Shown here piece after piece: positions 5,759-7,882 of a DNA stretch of 7,882 nucleotides (position 1 is its first letter; every line of letters starts with the position of its first letter). The notes under the pieces are model-generated. The model searched no databases. It saw only the letters and a program-made list of their open reading frames with translations, and was not told the origin of the DNA. The position numbers and the translations under genes are program-made. The stretch covers positions 369 to 8,250 of the forward strand of contig DOWG01000314.1 in NCBI GenBank assembly GCA_003519685.1, in the 5' to 3' direction. Source of the stretch: Lachnospiraceae bacterium. GTDB lineage: Bacteria > Bacillota > Clostridia > Lachnospirales > Lachnospiraceae.

Positions 5759-7366
5759 ATGAAACAAAGGGGCTTGAAAAAGACAATCGTATTGCTGCTC
5801 GTAACAGCTATGCTGGGAGCAGCTCTTGTCGGATGCAAATCGAACGATACTACGAAAGAAACACAGGGTACGGATCCGCAGGGAAAATCCGCGGACAAAA
5901 AGGAAAGTAGCGGAAGCAAGGATTCTGCAGAGGGTGAAAAAAAGGCTGAAATTACAATGATGACCTTTGACTTTGACGGAAGTCCGCTTTCCGGAAAACA
6001 TGCGGCAGAAGTACTGAAAAAAATGGAGGACTATACGAATACCAAAGTGAATTTTGACTGGGTTCCGAGTGACAATTATGAAGAGAAATTAACCCTTGCG
6101 CTGGCGGATCCGGATAGCATGCCAATGATTATGGCCGTTGGTTCCATGAACGGAGCAATCGTCAGTTCTGCAGAGGCGGGTGCCTTCTGGGATTTAAATG
6201 AATTTATCAAGGATTCCGCTGCCTATCCGAATCTTTCCCAGGCAAATGAAAATGTTAATAAAGCGCTTACCATCGACGGCCAGCTGATTGGTATCTACCG
6301 TGCGAGACCAATCGGCAGAAACGGGATCGGCTACCGTAAAGACTGGGCGGATAAATTAGGACTTAGCGAGCCGAAAACGATTGATGATATTTACAACATG
6401 ATGTATCAGTTTACCTATGGGGATCCGGATGGAAATGGTAAGGATGATACCTATGGTGTGGCTCTATGTAAATATACCGGGCCATTTGACATAATGCAGA
6501 CCTGGCTTGGCTGCGGGAACGGCTGGGTTGAAAAAGACGGGCAGCTGGTACCAGTGCATCAGACGGAAGAGTATATGGAAGCGCTGCACTGGTTTAAGAA
6601 AATGTATGATGACGGCTTGGTATATAAAGACTGGGCAGTGCGGGATACAGCCACCTGGGCAGATTCGGTTAAGAACGGTGAATGCGGCATGTATGTCGAT
6701 GTACTAGACGGTTCAAGAAGAATCTGGGATTACTTTGAAACCAACCAGATCCCTTCCGTGGCAGATTCGAATGAGTTAGCATCGATGAATTTAATTGGTT
6801 CCATTAACGGTAAGACACTTGCCACCTCGGGCTTTAATGGGTTCTTTGTCATTACGAAGGCTGCCGACACGAAGGAAAAGGTAGCAGATTGCCTGCATTT
6901 TCTGGATGCTATGAACGATGATGAGATGTTGATCCTTTCTTCCTATGGCCTAGAGGGGATTCATTGGGAGAAGGATACAGACGGCAATCTGGTAGATTTG
7001 GATCTGAATGATGCGGTATCCGTGAAAGATTACGGTCCGCTCAATCAGACGGTTGCCTATATTCCGAATCTGGCACCTACCAGTATCAAACCGGTGACAA
7101 CACCAAGACAGGACCTGGAGGAAGAGGTAAAGCAGGCGAATATCGACAAGGCGGTATTTAATCCTGCAGCCGGCTATCTGGTTAATTCAAGCACCTATGC
7201 TCTCAATGGTGCGACTCTGGATGAAGAGCTCCAGGCAGCAAGAACCCAGTACATCTGCGGTGAAATTGATGAAAACGGTTTAAAGAAAGCATGGAAGAAT
7301 TGGGAGGAGCTTGGCGGAGCGGATGTGATCAAAGAAGTGAATGAGCAATACCAAGCAGAAAAATAG
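5759..7366 (+). CDS. lplA: ABC importer extracellular sugar-binding lipoprotein, LplA/YtcQ type
   Basis: A 535-residue lipid-anchored solute-binding protein that captures the oligosaccharide outside the cell and hands it to the two permeases. The signal peptide (KKTIVLLLVTAMLGAAL) ends in a lipobox LVGC with Cys26 as the lipidated residue. A flexible Lys/Ser/Thr/Gly-rich linker (about 27-62) precedes the two-lobed binding domain, which begins near EITMMTFDFDGSPL. The DPDGNGKDD segment at 222-230 resembles the EF-hand-like calcium loop seen in large binding proteins such as AlgQ. The total length suits the LplA/YtcQ class, which is larger than maltose-type binding proteins. AAAGGAGG at 5745-5752 lies 6 nt before the ATG. 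It is the third gene of the importer operon. The ligand is inferred to be rhamnogalacturonan fragments from the flanking PL11 and GH105 genes. Confidence 0.92.
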   Translation: MKQRGLKKTIVLLLVTAMLGAALVGCKSNDTTKETQGTDPQGKSADKKESSGSKDSAEGEKKAEITMMTFDFDGSPLSGKHAAEVLKKMEDYTNTKVNFDWVPSDNYEEKLTLALADPDSMPMIMAVGSMNGAIVSSAEAGAFWDLNEFIKDSAAYPNLSQANENVNKALTIDGQLIGIYRARPIGRNGIGYRKDWADKLGLSEPKTIDDIYNMMYQFTYGDPDGNGKDDTYGVALCKYTGPFDIMQTWLGCGNGWVEKDGQLVPVHQTEEYMEALHWFKKMYDDGLVYKDWAVRDTATWADSVKNGECGMYVDVLDGSRRIWDYFETNQIPSVADSNELASMNLIGSINGKTLATSGFNGFFVITKAADTKEKVADCLHFLDAMNDDEMLILSSYGLEGIHWEKDTDGNLVDLDLNDAVSVKDYGPLNQTVAYIPNLAPTSIKPVTTPRQDLEEEVKQANIDKAVFNPAAGYLVNSSTYALNGATLDEELQAARTQYICGEIDENGLKKAWKNWEELGGADVIKEVNEQYQAEK

Positions 7367-7370
7367 CGGA

Positions 7371-7395
7371 TTTTCCAAACAGCATGAATGGAAAA
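7371..7395 (+). repeat. Short stem-loop just after lplA
   Basis: TTTTCCA (7371-7377) pairs with TGGAAAA (7389-7395) around an 11 nt loop, starting 4 nt after the lplA stop. It is weak and lacks a trailing T-run, so its role is unclear. Confidence 0.3.
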
Positions 7396-7428
7396 ACTGA
7401 AATCACCGAAATTACTATTTATATAAGA

Positions 7429-7459
7429 GGGGGCCATCTTACAAAAAGATGCTGCCCCC
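7429..7459 (+). terminator. GC-rich stem-loop between lplA and the PL11 gene (possible partial terminator or stabilizer)
   Basis: GGGGGCCATCTT (7429-7440) pairs with AAGATGCTGCCCCC (7446-7459) as twelve base pairs with a 2 nt bulge and a 5 nt loop. The stem is strong but has no U-run after it. Its place between a binding-protein gene and an enzyme gene suits a 3' mRNA stabilizer or attenuating hairpin that keeps lplA transcripts more abundant than the lyase transcript. The lyase ribosome binding site follows 10 nt later. Confidence 0.55.
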
Positions 7460-7483
7460 ATGTCAAGTTAAAGGAGGAAGGGC

Positions 7484-7882
7484 ATGAAAGTAGCAAATCT
7501 AAGAGTAGAAAAACTGGAAGATGAGTATCTGATCATTGCATGGGAAGATCAGGAAGGGGCGGATTGCTACCACGTATATTGGGCGGATAAGGATACCTTG
7601 ACGATGAAGTATAAGATGGTGGGAGAGACGAAGGAATGCCGGTTTCTATTGAAAAAGGCAACCCATGTTCCTCACTATTTTAAAGTGGCAGCGGTTTGTC
7701 ACGGAGTGGAACAGGAGGCAAGTCCGGTTTTAAAGACACCGATTAAGAAGGTGTTCCATGAACAGCTGGAGAAATTAAACCGCGGATTGGTTGCTATCAA
7801 GATTACGAATGGAATCTTTCTTAGCTGGCGGCTGTTCCTGCAGGAGGTTCATGGATACAGCCCAACCGGGATGACAGGCAGT
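7484..7882 (+). CDS. PL11 rhamnogalacturonan lyase with N-terminal Fn3-like domain (3' partial)
   Basis: This gene is cut by the window end; 133 residues are visible with no stop. PL11 enzymes cleave the rhamnose-galacturonate backbone of rhamnogalacturonan I by beta-elimination. Residues 1-90 look like a fibronectin-III-like beta domain (for example YLIIAWEDQEGADCYHVYW and HYFKVAAVCHGVEQEASPVL). The PL11 N-terminal signature follows at about 94-118: EQLEKLNRGLVAIK, then NGIFLSWRLF. Next comes GYSPTGMTGS, where family members continue into an FNVYRDG-like stretch. AAAGGAGG at 7470-7477 lies 6 nt before the ATG. There is no signal peptide, so the enzyme should act inside the cell on imported oligosaccharides, unlike secreted YesW. 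The product would be a substrate for the GH105 enzyme at the other end of the window. The catalytic residues lie outside the window, so activity cannot be judged. Confidence 0.82.
   Translation, partial: MKVANLRVEKLEDEYLIIAWEDQEGADCYHVYWADKDTLTMKYKMVGETKECRFLLKKATHVPHYFKVAAVCHGVEQEASPVLKTPIKKVFHEQLEKLNRGLVAIKITNGIFLSWRLFLQEVHGYSPTGMTGS

Noticed and set aside
5681..6001. Cys/Phe/Arg-rich minus-strand open frame across the lplC-lplA gap
   Set aside because: Mostly antisense to the lplA signal peptide and linker; no family resemblance.
1..7882. CRISPR arrays, tRNA or rRNA genes, transposase genes
   Set aside because: No regularly spaced repeats, no cloverleaf or rRNA-like segments and no transposase-like protein were seen on either strand.

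Overview
The window looks like part of a pectin (rhamnogalacturonan I) utilization locus from a low-to-mid GC Gram-positive anaerobe. My best guess is a plant-polysaccharide-degrading Lachnospiraceae/Clostridium cluster XIVa member. This rests on the strong AAGGAGG ribosome binding sites, a sigma-A-like promoter, the lipoprotein-type binding protein, and the Bacillus yes/yte-like gene content. All convincing genes lie on the + strand.

Layout: (1) 1-1021, the 3' part of a YesR-type GH105 unsaturated rhamnogalacturonyl hydrolase, lacking only its N-terminus. (2) 1022-1144, a short leader carrying two imperfect 33-34 nt direct repeats at 41 nt spacing. (3) 1145-3460, a large membrane-anchored AraC-family regulator with two membrane segments around an extracellular sensor domain and a C-terminal double HTH. 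(4) 3461-3822, a 362 nt gene-free region with a perfect 21 bp inverted repeat, a near-consensus promoter, a palindrome at the expected transcription start and a leader of about 230 nt. (5) 3823-7366, an ABC sugar importer: permease LplB/YteP type, permease LplC/YtcP type, then a lipoprotein substrate-binding protein LplA/YtcQ type. No ATPase gene is present. (6) From 7484 to the window end, the N-terminus of a PL11 rhamnogalacturonan lyase that has a fibronectin-III-like N-terminal domain and no signal peptide.

How it likely works (inference): the surface sensor of the AraC-type protein detects pectin oligosaccharides and switches on the transport operon. The lipoprotein and two permeases, energized by a shared ATPase encoded elsewhere, import rhamnogalacturonan oligosaccharides. 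The cytoplasmic PL11 lyase shortens them, and the GH105 enzyme removes the terminal unsaturated galacturonate.

The protein content matches a known pathway type, and I found no evidence for a wholly new enzyme system. The less explained material is non-coding: the long branched inverted repeat after the regulator, repeats that recur on both sides of the regulator gene, the palindrome at the promoter start, and the stem-loops flanking the binding-protein gene.
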